Notes: a model not told the origin generated them from the sequence alone. A stretch of DNA of 64,000 nt from Todiramphus chloris collaris (GCA_025345505.1 JANVCC010000010.1:43551772-43615771); one strand, 5' to 3'; counted from the first letter of the stretch, positions 1 through 10,033 are shown. Program-made: numbers and translations.

Positions 1-655
1 CACTTCTGTTGTAATTCTTTGAAGGGAATTAAAACTTTATTTGGAAAAAACTATAGATTTTGACAAATGCCTGTAACCAATTACTCCTACAATGTCACAC
101 TGCCATATTATGGAAAAGTTTTCTGTACAAGATGCTTCACTGATAAGTTTTTTAATTCTCTGGATGTTGTAGTCTACTTAATGTAAGTTTGAATGTGTCT
201 TAAAATGTAAGATATTCCATATCTATTTGATTGTGATATAGGTATTAGACACATAGTGAAATATTTAGCCAGGTTCTGTACTTTACTTTGTTACTTTTTG
301 TTTATTTAAAGGTCATCTTCCTGCAACAGGCATAACAGAAGGATATGTGTGACTGTCTTTGGTTATTACTGCTTACAGCCTGGTGTATTATTCTAAAGCA
401 AAATGGATGGCAGTTTGTTTTAGTATGCTGAGCTATGAGTTTCATCAGTCAGAAAGCTGCTGATTACTTAATTTATCCACTTCCTTTATGATCACTACCT
501 CTGGTATCAAGATAAAGGTTAGCTGATGGTAGTAACAGCTCAAATCACTGTCATTAATACAAGCTTAATAAGATGCTTGTAAGATATTCAGAGCTCACTA
601 TGGTTACATGCTCTAAGTCTGCTTATTCTTTTTCTTCTGGTATATCATTGACAGC
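1..655. other. AT-rich sequence, no gene seen
   Basis: No open frame of note, no recognisable repeat and no RNA gene. The right edge is where an LTR of the family also found near 41.2 and 60 kb begins. Confidence 0.6.
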
Positions 656-1389
656 TATCAAGGGTTAGGGCTGGGCCAGCCACTAGACAAATGACAGACA
701 TTCTCTATTAGTCCCTCTCCCTTCCCAAAGGGGAATAAGAAGTGAATAAGTGACAGAGACTTAACAGATCGGTAAAGAAAATGAAAAAAGTTTTAATAAA
801 TAATGAAAATAATTAAATATGTCAGAATATATACAAAAACAATAGAAAATCCAATCCCCCTGATGGCAATTATGTCACGGTCACCACTGATGCTGTGGAG
901 CAAGCACCAGGGAACTCCCAGACTGGACTCAGCAGCAGACAGGAACCAGATTCAGGAGCTGGATTTGGGAACACACCGTAAAATGCAGAACAGATGGAAT
1001 TCTCCTTGAGATGCTGCCCATTGAAGAAGAGAGCTTGACCCCTCAGCTTTATACGGAATATGATGTATATGGAATACCTCATTGGTCAGTTGAGTGTCAC
1101 TTGTCCTGTCTGATCCTCCCTGCAGATGTAGCCTTTTACTTTCTATATCACCAGTGTGGTACACAAGATTTAGCAGTGACCTTTGTCCCCAGAGGAGCAA
1201 GTATAAGCAAGAGCTTTTCTCCATACTGATCCTTGGTAGTAATTGTAAATCTCAAGCATTATCACTTCTAGGATCAGACACTGTCTGCAAAAATATGCCG
1301 TTAACTTCAGAAAGTGCAGTTAGTTAGAAGAAAGCTGAAAAATAAAATCACTGAACAGAATTAGTTCTGTTCTAGTTTAAACCAGGACA
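656..1389 (-). mobile_element. Solo LTR, old copy of a three-member LTR family
   Basis: This block aligns along its length with 41221-42030 and 59956-60739. Shared landmarks are TTAGGG followed by a GC-richer stretch at the left, the CACCACTGATGCTGTGGAGC block (near 882), TTGGTCAGTT (near 1082), and the right end ACCAGGACA. The element reads on the minus strand: there it begins TGTCCTGGTTT, has TATA-like AT runs (complement of 820-845) and an AATAAA-type signal in the T/A-rich block near 790. It is the most diverged of the three, with many substitutions and indels. The flanks next to the ends (ACAGC left, ATAGT right) match at only 3 of 5 positions, so a target duplication is unproven. No internal retroviral sequence adjoins it, hence solo LTR. 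The LTR identity is inferred from the better preserved copies. Confidence 0.72.
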
Positions 1390-1866
1390 ATAGTGATGAT
1401 ACATTGACAATTATTTTGGAATCCTAAGTACTTTTGATTTCTATTGAATTTGGTTGCTCCTTTTTTCCAAACTCACCTTTATGTTTGATTCTTGTTGTTT
1501 TTAATCTATCTCTTGTATTTATTTTCCTGAGATTTAGCTTGTCTCAAAGATGTAGGCAGAACTTTGAGATAGTTTCTAGGTTGCCATTTTAGACTAGGAG
1601 ATGATAATAGGCACTCTGAAAGGGATGTATCTGAGTCATAGAAAACTTTCTAGACAGATAAGACTGTGGACAAATGGATGAAAACTACTTTAGTAAGAGG
1701 CAGTTGAAAACTGTCAGATATACAATGTTATCTCAATAGGCATTAGAGAAAAATCTGTGGCAAAAGATTTGAGTCCAGACTCCCTAGCTTAATGATTATG
1801 GAACAAGAAAATTCTGTAGGCTCCTCATGGGTCTGTCTCATTCTTTTACATTAAATATTTGCTTTA

Positions 1867-1960
1867 AGAAAACAAAGAAACAAACTGCAAGAACAACAAC
1901 AAAAACCACACAAAAAATACCCCAAAAAACCCAAAACAAAGAAACAAATAAAACCCCAAC
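1867..1960. repeat. A-rich low-complexity tract (AAAC/AAAAC type)
   Basis: Dense runs of A broken by single C or G, with AACAACAACAAAAACC-like units. Similar in texture to the tract at 61914-62020. Confidence 0.8.
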
Positions 1961-2548
1961 TTAAGCTTGTTTTATTTTTTAATGGAGACTGAAAAGTTAG
2001 GTCTGAATTCTCTCAAACAGGAGAGAGAACAAAAATTAGGTATGCCACTGTTGGAACAAGTGCTCTATACTGCAAGAATGGATCACAATGAAGTGAAAAG
2101 AAAGGAGACAGTCATCTACAATATTTTGTTTCCACCTTGTAAAGATCCATATCCCAAAGAAATTCTTCATAACTGCTGGATCCAGCAACACTTTGTCAGG
2201 TAACAGAACAGTATGTCAGACAGAACATCAGCTTTGATTTCATGATGCTTTTATTTTGCATAGATTGATACCTGCTTGGGTATCTAGATGGTTTTTACAA
2301 GAAAATACCACTTGCATTGCCAGTTTCTGAGTATGACAGATGCCAGTCAGCTCCAAAATTATTATACTGAGGATAATTTTTACCCTGTATGAGAAATCCT
2401 TCATCTGTACCTTTTTTGTCTAATTTTGTATGTTTGTCTAATGATCATATAAATTAAGTATAAAAATATTAATTTCCCTAACAACATTCTCCTAGCTCTG
2501 TGGGGGGTTTTCTTCTTTTTAAATCTTTGCAAATATTTGTTGATAAAT

Positions 2549-2550
<2 letters not shown>

Positions 2551-2585
<35 letters not shown>
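2551..2585. repeat. Poly(T) run of 35 bases
   Basis: Uninterrupted T. It could be the reverse-complemented poly(A) tail of an old retroposed sequence, but no source gene or flanking duplication was recognised. Confidence 0.9.
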
Positions 2586-2588
<3 letters not shown>

Positions 2589-4158
2589 AGAGGAAAAATC
2601 ACATTACCTTGATCTCAGAAAAACAGAAAGAAAAGGGAGGAAAAGGAGGGAGAAGTTGCATTATTTATTTATAAATCAATAAAACATATAATTGCTTTAG
2701 TTTTTGAGTCTTCTTGAATGAAAACTTCAATGCATAAAGACAGTCAAAATTTTAAATGCTCTGTTATACAAGGGTGTTAATAATGATGCCTAATTTCTGG
2801 CATGATATCCTGTCACTGCTAATGTCACTGTTTTGTCCTGCGTCAGTGAAGTCAGAACTTCAGGACTCATCTCTCTATCTCTGGCCTAGCTTTCAGGGAC
2901 TTGTACAAGAATACAGTTAGCTTCGGGACAAAGGGATGTTATTAAAAAAGCATCTGAATCTGAAGATAACAATCTTTGATTTTGTTCAAATACCCCAGAC
3001 CATATTAAAATAAGCTGGTAAAACTGGTAAATGTCCAAACACCTTCTGACTGACCACTGAAGGTGGTGTATAGAACAGTGAGGTCCTGTTTTGCTCAATC
3101 ATTTTTTCAGGTCAGAACAGCAAGATGCAGCCATGGTTCCTGGAAATGAAACTTCTGCTCCATCCTTCCTTGAAAACATGCATGCAGAAAAAGAAGAAAG
3201 GACAAATAATTCTTTTAAATGTTTTTCATAGAGAGCTGACCTCTCAAAAGTCTGAAATCCCATTTTATTTCTGGTGTTTTTCCCTCTCTTCTTCTCGTTA
3301 AATTATGGCCAAGGGCTTTGTTCAGTTCAAAATGTCTTCCTCAATTTGTAGATTTCTGCAGGATACCTCCTTTGACATAACTATATTTTTATATTGAAAT
3401 GATTTCAATAGAAACCCCATTTTTCAAGGGTTTATTTAGCCAGCTGCAATTTAATTTGCATTAGATTTTATCCTGGTACAAATGCTTGTTTACTTACTAT
3501 TATTCATATTTATGTCTATATGTACAAATCCAGAACACATGTTTGTATAGCATTGAAAAGGAGTGTACATTTATGAAATAACCATATGCAAAAATATCTG
3601 AAGTATCATAGTTTTGATAGTTGTTTTAGGTATTTCAGAGTAGATTTCTCCTCTCTCATTGCTTTGTACATGATTTTTAAACTGAATAAAAAGGAATTAA
3701 AAAGTTAAAACCCATGAAGCCTGTAGGAAAATTGCTTAAAGCCTTTCTGGATAATGTGTTTTAGTAATACAAAAGATGTTCTAAAAATATTAAAAGGAAT
3801 TAGAGTAAATTCCACCTTTTTTTTTAAATTTAAATTCAAGCAACTACTACAGACAGAATGGACCCTTACTTTCTTTTTTTTTTTTTTTCCATAATAGGAC
3901 ATTTGTCTCAAAAAATTTAATAAGCCTTCATGAGAAAATGAGAAAAGCTGCCAGATGAATCCTATCTTGATTAATTTTCAGTTAATTTCCAGCATATTTC
4001 CAATATGTCCAGTAGCAGAAATCCAGTCTTACATATTTTGTTTGATCTTCCCCTCTAATTGGTTGAGAGTGAGGAATGTGAATTTATGAATAAACTGTAT
4101 TGCATTTTATGCTGAAAGGTAAGGAGCCAAAAAATGTATCTTTAAAATCATATAAAAG

Positions 4159-4518
4159 CGTGGGATTATTCCTGGAGGAAAACAGGCATGCCTGCTATCA
4201 GCAAGACTATGTGGGAATAAATTGAGCAGTGGATGACAACCTTGAGGTATGCTTGAGAACAGAAAAGCAGTGAAGCAGGAAGATAAAGAAGAAAGTAGAA
4301 GATAGCCAGGATGGGGGTTGGTGATGGAAACAGTGTAGGATAGCCAATTATGTATTAGCTTAGGGCACATGAACATCTCGTGTATAAACATGTAGAACCA
4401 ATAGTGAGTGTGTGCATGATCAGGAAATTTTAGGTTATAAATTAAGCTGCAATTTGATAATAAAGTGGCTTTCCTTTATAACTCTCCTAGAGTTGTGCGA
4501 GTCCAGTATCCTCCCACA
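4159..4518 (+). repeat. 5' LTR of the provirus
   Basis: 360 bases. The first base is C where the 3' LTR has T (CGTGGGATTATT versus TGTGGGATTATT), so the usual TG end has mutated. It ends in CA, two bases before the primer site. A TATA-like TATAAATTAAG lies near 4436 and an AATAAAGTGG polyadenylation-type signal near 4460, giving the usual U3-R-U5 order. Nearly all of the LTR aligns with 8673-9048. Confidence 0.93.
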
Positions 4519-4520
4519 AA

Positions 4521-4538
4521 TGGTGACCCTGATCCATT
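4521..4538 (+). other. Primer-binding site, tRNA-Trp-like
   Basis: The sequence starts TGGTGACCCTGAT, two bases after the CA end of the 5' LTR. The first nine bases equal the start of the tRNA-Trp-type site (TGGTGACCCCGA...) used by alpharetroviruses and many avian class II elements. Later positions have drifted. The tRNA assignment is from family knowledge; position and TGG start are seen directly. Confidence 0.75.
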
Positions 4539-4689
4539 AGAGAGTGCAGAAGTCGCCATGGGAGGAGCCTAGCTGGAGGCTGCATGGCTGGACTGGTGCA
4601 GGGGGTTGGACAATGGCTTGAGAGAAAGAGGAATTGTTGCAACAGGATAAAGCACCCAGTGTGGTGAGCAGCTGGGGCCATATGGGGCA

Positions 4690-5950
4690 GAACATTTCAC
4701 ATGGAGAGTGACTGTTAGACTCCTACTGCATATTCTCTCTAAGAAAGGACTGAAGTATGATGAATATTTCTTATGGCAGCTCTTAAGGTGGTGCCTCAAT
4801 CAAGGGTGTGCCCCTGATTCTGCTTTGGCATTTAAGCCAGGGACCTGGGAGAGTATTGAAAAAAAAAAACTAAAGGATGATATGGGAAAGGAGATGAATT
4901 AGCATCAGACTTGGTGATATCATGGAAATTAGTACTAACCACACTGCAGGACATGAAAGCAGAAAGGCAGCATGCAGGGCAGAAGCAACAGTACAGCCGG
5001 CCGTAAATCTGTTCTCACCCCCACCTCATCCATTTTTGTCTCTATCAGACGCCCTTTCGCCTGCACTGACTATACCAACAGAGCCTGTAGAACAAGTTGA
5101 GGGTAAGAGTGGTGCGAGCAAGGCGGGAAATTGTCCCACAGATTGTGCTCACTGTAACCCACATTGCCCAGGCGTGGGTATGGAAGCACCTTGAAAGCCG
5201 ACCCCTCCGATAAAACCTCTTTGGCATAATAAGGTCCCTCCAACACCAGTACTGAGAGACATTCCTAAGATCTTGCCCTCCCCATCTGACCCTGCAATAG
5301 ATTATCCACCGCTGCCGGAGGACAGTGATGATGAGTGGGATGAGACCCCAATAACAATATACGGTGAAAGGCAAAAACTAGTGGGGAGGCAATGTGTGAG
5401 CTGTGATCCTAGCGAGTGGTGGAGGAATGTGTATGAGGGAGCTCTGAGGGACAGAATAACTGATGTGCCGTTTGCATTCTTAGTTAAGGTAGTGCAAGGG
5501 GGGGTTGAACCACTGGGTGCCTTTTCACTGGGACTTAATCAAGGAGGTTCTTAAATTGGTTGTGAGTTATGGATTGCAAGCACCCTTTACACAAGCTCTG
5601 CTAGATAGTATTTTTTGGGGTCAGATATTGACACCCTGGGATTGTCAGCAGATGATTGATATGCTCTTAGCACTGACTCAGCGGCTGTTGTGGCAAGATA
5701 GATGGTATAAGTTGTTCATGCAAGGGCCATTAAAAAATATTGAAAGAAAGGAGGGAGACCTGCTGCATCTGATAACGTTTGAGCAGATGACTGGTCAAGG
5801 TCCCTTTGTGAATGTACAATTACATGCTCACCTACCTACAGAGACTTTACAGTTAATAGGGTGCTTGTCGCTGTTGCCTCGCACGTCAACACAAATGAAG
5901 GCGACCAGCCAGGCAGCTTGGCAAGCCTATGTGCCAGAACTACTGTGAGC
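4690..5950 (+). pseudogene. gag: gag remnant (matrix, spacer, capsid)
   Basis: Gag would form the retroviral particle shell. The first open stretch (4708-4902) looks like a retroviral matrix domain: LSKKGLKYDEYFLWQLLRWC followed by a TWE motif, the usual helix pattern of class II matrix proteins. An acidic, proline-containing spacer follows (5273-5400; PPLPEDSDDEW). A capsid-like stretch lies at 5505-5948, with HWDLIKEVL and TPWDCQQMIDMLLALTQRLLW, the latter resembling the class II capsid N-terminal domain. The pieces lie in different frames with stops between them. No major homology region and no CCHC zinc knuckles are visible, so the capsid C-terminus and nucleocapsid appear deleted where capsid abuts dUTPase. 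No clear ATG starts the matrix frame. The spacer assignment is inferred from position. Confidence 0.8.
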
Positions 5951-6290
5951 GCAGGAGTGGATGTGGAAACAGCAGTAGAAGTAACACTGTGGGACAGAGC
6001 AGTCCAGTGTGTGCCCACTAATATTAAAGGAGCCTTAGGATATGGCTTGAGTACACTTTTATTAGGTCGATTGTCATCAACAAAGAAAGGACTGTTTGTG
6101 TTACCTGGAGTTATTGATGCAGACTTTACTGGACAAATACAGATTACGGTGTGAACTCCCTCCCCACCAGTTAACATACCTGCAGCCAGTCGCATTGCTC
6201 AGCTAGTGCCTTTCACTGCGCAGATACCTCGGGCCTTAACAAATGCAAGGGAGGAGGGTGGATTCAGCTCAACTGGACAGCCAGAGATTT
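5861..6290 (+). pseudogene. Retroviral dUTPase remnant (start of pro frame)
   Basis: dUTPase hydrolyses dUTP to dUMP and limits uracil in viral DNA. In betaretroviruses it is encoded at the start of the pro frame. Seen here: a motif 1-like AGVDVETA (around 5950), LLLGRLSS (around 6060), a motif 3-like GLFVLPGVIDADFTGQIQI (around 6090-6147) and, after one in-frame TGA (6152-6154), a C-terminal glycine-rich motif 5-like REEGGFSSTG (around 6248-6277). Motifs 3 and 5 share one frame. That frame is shifted by -1 relative to the capsid frame, as expected for the gag/pro ribosomal frameshift of betaretroviruses, although the real frameshift site appears to have been lost with nucleocapsid. The stop makes it non-functional. 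Confidence 0.82.
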
Positions 6291-6660
6291 TGTTTTACCT
6301 TAGACATCAGTCATCGAAAGCCAACAATGAAAATAAAGTTTATTCATCCTCACAGTCACAGCTAGACAAAAGTTTGGATACATTACATGCTAGTGGACAC
6401 TGGAGTGGATGTGACAATACTTAGCCAACATACCTGGCCACTGACCTGGCCTCTTACCAATCCCACTCATGGACTGATGGGGGTGGGAGGAATTTCTACA
6501 ACACAACAAAGCTCTATGGTCCTTACATGTGAGAATCCGGATGTGTTTTGTTGTTCTGTATGACCTTATGTAGCACCTATACCCTTTAGTTTGTTTGGAC
6601 ATGATGTGCTAAGTCAAATGAATGTTACCTTGTCTAGCAATCCTCAGGGTTTTATACAGC
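6290..6660 (+). pseudogene. pro: Retroviral aspartic protease remnant
   Basis: The protease would cleave Gag and Pol polyproteins. The active-site triad is visible as VDTGVDVTI, with DTG at 6396-6404, the usual DTG(A/V)D pattern. The frame continues through a flap-like MGVGGIST to a TGA near 6558, and resumes after it with FGHDVLSQMNVTL, the typical C-terminal GRDxLxxx element. The protease frame differs from that of dUTPase just upstream, so at least one indel separates them. Broken by the stop and the frameshift. Confidence 0.85.
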
Positions 6661-7490
6661 AGCCATTGAGGAGCAACCAATACTCAAATTGCAGTGGAAA
6701 ACTGTATGGGTTGATCAATGGCCACTAACAACAGTAAAGGTCGCTACATTACAGGAATTGGTCACTGAACAATTATAAAAGGGACATATTCAGCCTACAG
6801 CTAGTCCCTGGAATATACCCATATCTGGGATACCAAAAAAGAGTAGAAAATGGCAACTGCTACATGACTTAAGGAAAATCAACGAGGTCATCAAGGATAA
6901 GGGAGCCCTTCAGCCAGGGCTACCATCTCCCAGTATGATTCCTTGAAATTCAGAATTGTTAATTATAGACCTTAAGGATTGCATCTTTACCATTCTACTG
7001 GATGGAGAAGATGCGGAGAGATTTGCATTTTCTGTTCCTAGTACGAACAAGGCTAGTCCCATGCAAAGATATCATTGGGTGGTATTACCACAAGGAATGA
7101 AAAATTCACCCACTATGTGCCAAATTTATGTAAACTGGAACCTACAGACAATTAGGAAAAAAAATGGCCTCAATATATCATTTATCATTATATGGATGAT
7201 ATTTTGATTGTCGGAGAGACAAATATCAAAGACTCAAATGATTCAGGATCTTACTGCCGCCTTGCAACACGGTGGTCTTCAAATTGCCCCTCAAAAGATT
7301 CAAACCACAGAGCCCAGGAAGTATCTGGGATGGGAAATAACAAAACCAACAATTACGCCACAAAAGATACAGTTGCGAGTCCACATAGAAACATTGAATG
7401 ATGTTCAAAAGCTAGTTGGAGATATTAACTGGATGCATAATATTTGTGGAATGAATGAATCAAAAATTGAAGTGACAGCTACAAAAACAA
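6660..7490 (+). pseudogene. pol: Retroviral reverse transcriptase remnant
   Basis: Would copy viral RNA into DNA. In order: VDQWPLT near 6710, [14 protein letters not shown] and [11 protein letters not shown] (fingers) near 6800-6890, [11 protein letters not shown] near 6911, LIIDLKDC (motif A, catalytic Asp in DLKD) near 6957, RFAFSVPS and [10 protein letters not shown] (motif B) near 7080-7110, YMDD (motif C) at 7189-7200, and a thumb-like stretch with PRKYLGWEI (near 7310-7335). In-frame stops lie after VTEQL (6776) and SMIP (6945). A pair of compensating frameshifts brackets the YMDD box. Typical class II RT core. RNase H, which should follow, is missing. Confidence 0.9.
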
Positions 7491-7519
7491 AAAGGGGGAG
7501 AACCCCAGGGTACATCACA

Positions 7520-7836
7520 CAAGAGGATTCAGAAGGCAGTCTATGTACTTGACTTTTTAAGGTTAGCTGAGGGAGAGTCCATTACACCAATAATAAGACA
7601 CATACAAGGCATGGCACGAACACTGACAAAGCAGAATATATATGTAAAAGTAAAGAATCTACAAACAAACCAATGGGAAGGTCCAATGCAACTAATAACA
7701 TGAGCTTGAGGATAGGCTTGTGCCGTTACAGGAGAAGGCACAAGGTGGATACCAGCTAAGTGGATCAAACCATGGACAATACCTGCACCTGAACCCTTAT
7801 CAGCATCCTCATTGTCTGGACTTCCAGAACAGTGAC
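7520..7836 (+). pseudogene. pol: Integrase C-terminal remnant
   Basis: The C-terminal DNA-binding part of integrase is recognisable by VKVKNLQTNQWEGPMQLIT (near 7647-7702) and RWIPAKWIKPW (7743-7775), the usual class II end of Pol. A short piece before it (FLRLAEGESITP, near 7550) probably belongs to the end of the catalytic core. The zinc-binding HHCC domain and the D,D-35-E core are absent, as is RNase H, so a large deletion joins RT to the end of integrase. Several stops interrupt it. The frame ends with a TGA near 7836, close to env. Confidence 0.8.
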
Positions 7837-8650
7837 TGAATTGACTCAGATATTGTCAAGACAAAATGTATGGGTAACGTTTGCTAATGAAACATTTATC
7901 AGCATGAATGAAACAAGCTTGAATGCATGGCATAACCAGACATATCCTAATAGAAACTGGGAAATCTCCACAATGAAGTAGAGCTACCAGTCAAAACACT
8001 AGGAGGACCCTGTTATATTGGAAAGATCTCAGTGTTTACCCCCTCCTATAGGGATATGCTGAATTGGACCTTGTGAATTGTCAACAGGCCCAGACAAAAG
8101 AGATCACTGTCATACTTTGATGAGTCATGTAAAGATGAGATCCATTTTTGGGACACTCCCTTTATAGTAATGAACTCTCTGTTTACTCATAATATAGATG
8201 CAGTATAAGCACTGGGTGGTCTGAAAAAGTTGAGGTATTGGGTATTGAAGCACCTAAAAATCACTTCAAAAATATTAACCAAGCTTTTAGTAGATGTCAA
8301 CGGCATTGGGCAAGCTAATTTGCAAAACAGAGCTGCAACTGATTTTTTTGGTTTTTGGCACATGGACACGGGTGTTGGGAATTTGGGGGGATGTATTTTA
8401 TGAATTTGACCATTCTGTATCTATCCATAAGCAGATCAAACAATTACAGGAAAACATTAAGAAGTTATCCATCACAGACGGTGGACAATCTGGATGGTTA
8501 ACTAGATGGGGAATCATGGGATGGATAAGGATCTGTTAACACAGGGGATGGTCATTTTAATAATAGTGTTAGTGATGTTAGCTGTAGTACCTTGTATATT
8601 GAGGATGGTAGGAAGGATGATTGAAAAAGCTATTCAAGGAGTCTAGATTG
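7836..8650 (+). pseudogene. env: env remnant (short surface part, transmembrane subunit)
   Basis: Env would mediate receptor binding and membrane fusion. The start shows a short glycoprotein-like segment with three N-glycosylation sequons (NETF, NETS, NQTY; 7885-7940). Most of the surface subunit is missing. The transmembrane subunit is recognisable by LQNRAATD (8320-8343), AHGHGC (8358-8375) and HSVSIHKQIKQL (near 8412-8447), which resemble the alpharetrovirus (avian leukosis type) transmembrane protein rather than the gamma type. These three pieces lie in three frames, so two frameshifts separate them. The CX6CC disulfide motif has lost both final cysteines (Y and F instead). A hydrophobic membrane-span-like run (ILIIVLVMLAVVPCIL) is at 8551-8600. 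Confidence 0.82.
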
Positions 8651-8654
8651 CACA

Positions 8655-8672
8655 AAAACAAAAAGGAGGAAT
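8655..8672 (+). other. Polypurine tract
   Basis: The purine run AAAAAGGAGGAAT directly precedes the TG of the 3' LTR. It is the standard plus-strand primer position. One pyrimidine lies upstream within the A-rich run. Confidence 0.85.
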
Positions 8673-9048
8673 TGTGGGATTATTCCTGGAGGAAAACAGG
8701 CATGCCTGCTATCAGCAAAACTATGTGGGAATAAATTGGGCTGTGGATGATGACCTTGAGTTATTCTTGAGAATGGCAAAGGAGGAAGCAAAACAGTGAA
8801 GCAAGATAAAGAAGAAGAAAGTAGAAGATAGCCAGGATGGGGGTTGGTGATGGAGGCGATGTAGGATAGACAATTATGTATTAGCCTAGGATGCATGAAC
8901 AGTTCGTGTATAAACATGTAGAACCAATAGTAAGTGAGTGTGCGCGTGATCAGGAAATTTTAGGATATAAATTAAGCTGCAATTTGATAATAAAGTGGCT
9001 TTGCTTTATAACTCTCATAGAGTTGTGTGAGTCCAGTATCTTCCTGCA
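8673..9048 (+). repeat. 3' LTR of the provirus
   Basis: 376 bases from TGTGGGATTATT to TTCCTGCA. TATA-like ATATAAATTAAG near 8963 and AATAAAGTGG near 8990. It carries a roughly 12-base stretch (near 8780) and a 4-base piece (near 8935) that are absent from the 5' LTR. By eye about 30 substitutions separate the two LTRs. Confidence 0.93.
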
Positions 9049-9054
9049 TAAAAG

Positions 9055-9450
9055 AGCCCCCAGGAACTGAAATTAACATTAACTGAAACACAGATCTACA
9101 GATGCAGCAGCCCTCTCTCCTCACAATGTGTTTACTTCTGTGGGTAAAGGCACCCACTTCCTATGTATGCTTTCTGAGCTGTCTGGATTTGCAGCTAAAG
9201 GCCCCTTAGGCATGACTTTCAAAAAGACATAAGGAGTTTGGTTAACTCATCTATATGGCATCCAGGAATGTGTAGGGGTTTCTCCAGGATGCTTGAAGGC
9301 ATCAAGAACAGCCTGAGCCTTCCTGCATAAACATAAATTGTAGGAGTAAATTAATTCAAAAGGCTACCTTGGACTTTCATCTTCTCTGTGGATGTCATTC
9401 CTTACTTTGTCAACTTCTTTCAGCATCTCATAATTTTAAGCATAGCCAGA
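9055..9450. other. Unique sequence between provirus and CR1
   Basis: No gene or repeat recognised. Slightly richer in GC than the AT-rich bulk of the window. Confidence 0.5.
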
Positions 9451-10033
9451 TGGTCAAAAAAGGTGATTATCTTTCTCTACTCAGCACTGGCACGGTCTCA
9501 CTTTGAGTACTGTGTGCATTCTGGGCCACACAATTTAAGAAGGATGTGAAGGTCTTTGAAGACATCCATCCAACAAAACTGGTGAAAGGTCTGGGAGGAA
9601 TGTGCTGTGAGGAGTGGCTAAGAACTTTGGGTTCATCTAGTTTAGAGGAAAGGAGGCTGAAGGATGACCTCATTGCTCTCTTAAACTTCCTGAGGAGGGG
9701 AATGGGAGAAGGAGGTGCTGATCTTTTCTTCCCAGTATCCAGTGATAGGATACATGGGAATGGTCCAAAGTTGTGTCAGGCGGCATTTAGAGTGGATGTT
9801 AGGAATCTTTTCTTTACCAAGAGGCTTGTCAAACACTGGAACAGGGTTACTAGAGAGGTGGTTGATGCACCAAGCCTAGAGGTATTGAAGAAGCATTTGA
9901 ACAGTGCTCTTAATAACATGCTTTAACTTTTGGTCAACCCTGAATTGGTCAGGCAGTTGGACTAGATGATTGTTGTAAGTCCCTTCTAACTGAAATAGTC
10001 CTATTTTTTCTATTCTATTTCTATTCCATTCTA
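9450..10033 (+). mobile_element. CR1 LINE, 5'-truncated, 3' end of ORF2 and tail
   Basis: Contains the conserved C-terminal end of CR1 ORF2 in one open stretch (9546-9926): EEWLRTLGSSSLEERRLKDD, LLNFLRRG, SSDRIHGNGPKLCQAAF and FFTKRLVKHWNRVTREVVDA. The stop is near 9924. The 3' UTR follows with CAGTTGGACTAGATGATTG and then a TATTCTATTTCTATTCCATTC tail, the short tandem tail typical of CR1. 5' truncation near 9450 is normal for LINEs. Frame is kept for about 126 codons, but the element lacks reverse transcriptase and cannot move by itself. Confidence 0.93.

Larger units (their letters stand above)
1390..4158. other. AT-rich intergenic sequence with low-complexity tracts
   Basis: No supported gene. 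It holds an A-rich/AC-rich simple tract (1867-1960) and a 35-base T run (2551-2585). A small plus-strand frame (1967-2203) has no recognisable motif and starts inside the A-rich tract, so I treat it as chance. Confidence 0.6.
4153..9054 (+). mobile_element. Class II (betaretrovirus-like) endogenous provirus, internally deleted, with 6-bp target duplication
   Basis: A provirus of about 4.9 kb in the plus direction. The paired LTRs are 4159-4518 and 8673-9048. The bases just outside are identical, TAAAAG at 4153-4158 and at 9049-9054, a perfect 6-bp target-site duplication, which fits class II retroviruses. A tRNA-Trp-like primer site follows the 5' LTR and a purine-rich tract precedes the 3' LTR. 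Between them, in order, are remnants of matrix, capsid, dUTPase, protease, reverse transcriptase, integrase C-terminus, and env surface and transmembrane parts. A full element of this class is usually 7-9 kb, so several kb are missing: the end of gag, most of RNase H and integrase, and most of the env surface region. Stops and frameshifts occur in every gene. The LTRs differ at about 30 positions over roughly 350 aligned bases plus a few indels (counted by eye), which points to an old, fixed insertion. Confidence 0.93.

Noticed and set aside
952..1229. Several short open frames on both strands near 1 kb
   Set aside because: They lie inside an LTR copy and are not conserved in the two younger copies.
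2551..2585. T run as tail of a processed pseudogene on the minus strand
   Set aside because: No coding or target-duplication evidence on the side where the gene body should be.
9546..9926. 126-codon open frame that could be taken for a small host gene
   Set aside because: It matches the C-terminal end of CR1 ORF2 with the CR1 tail directly behind it.
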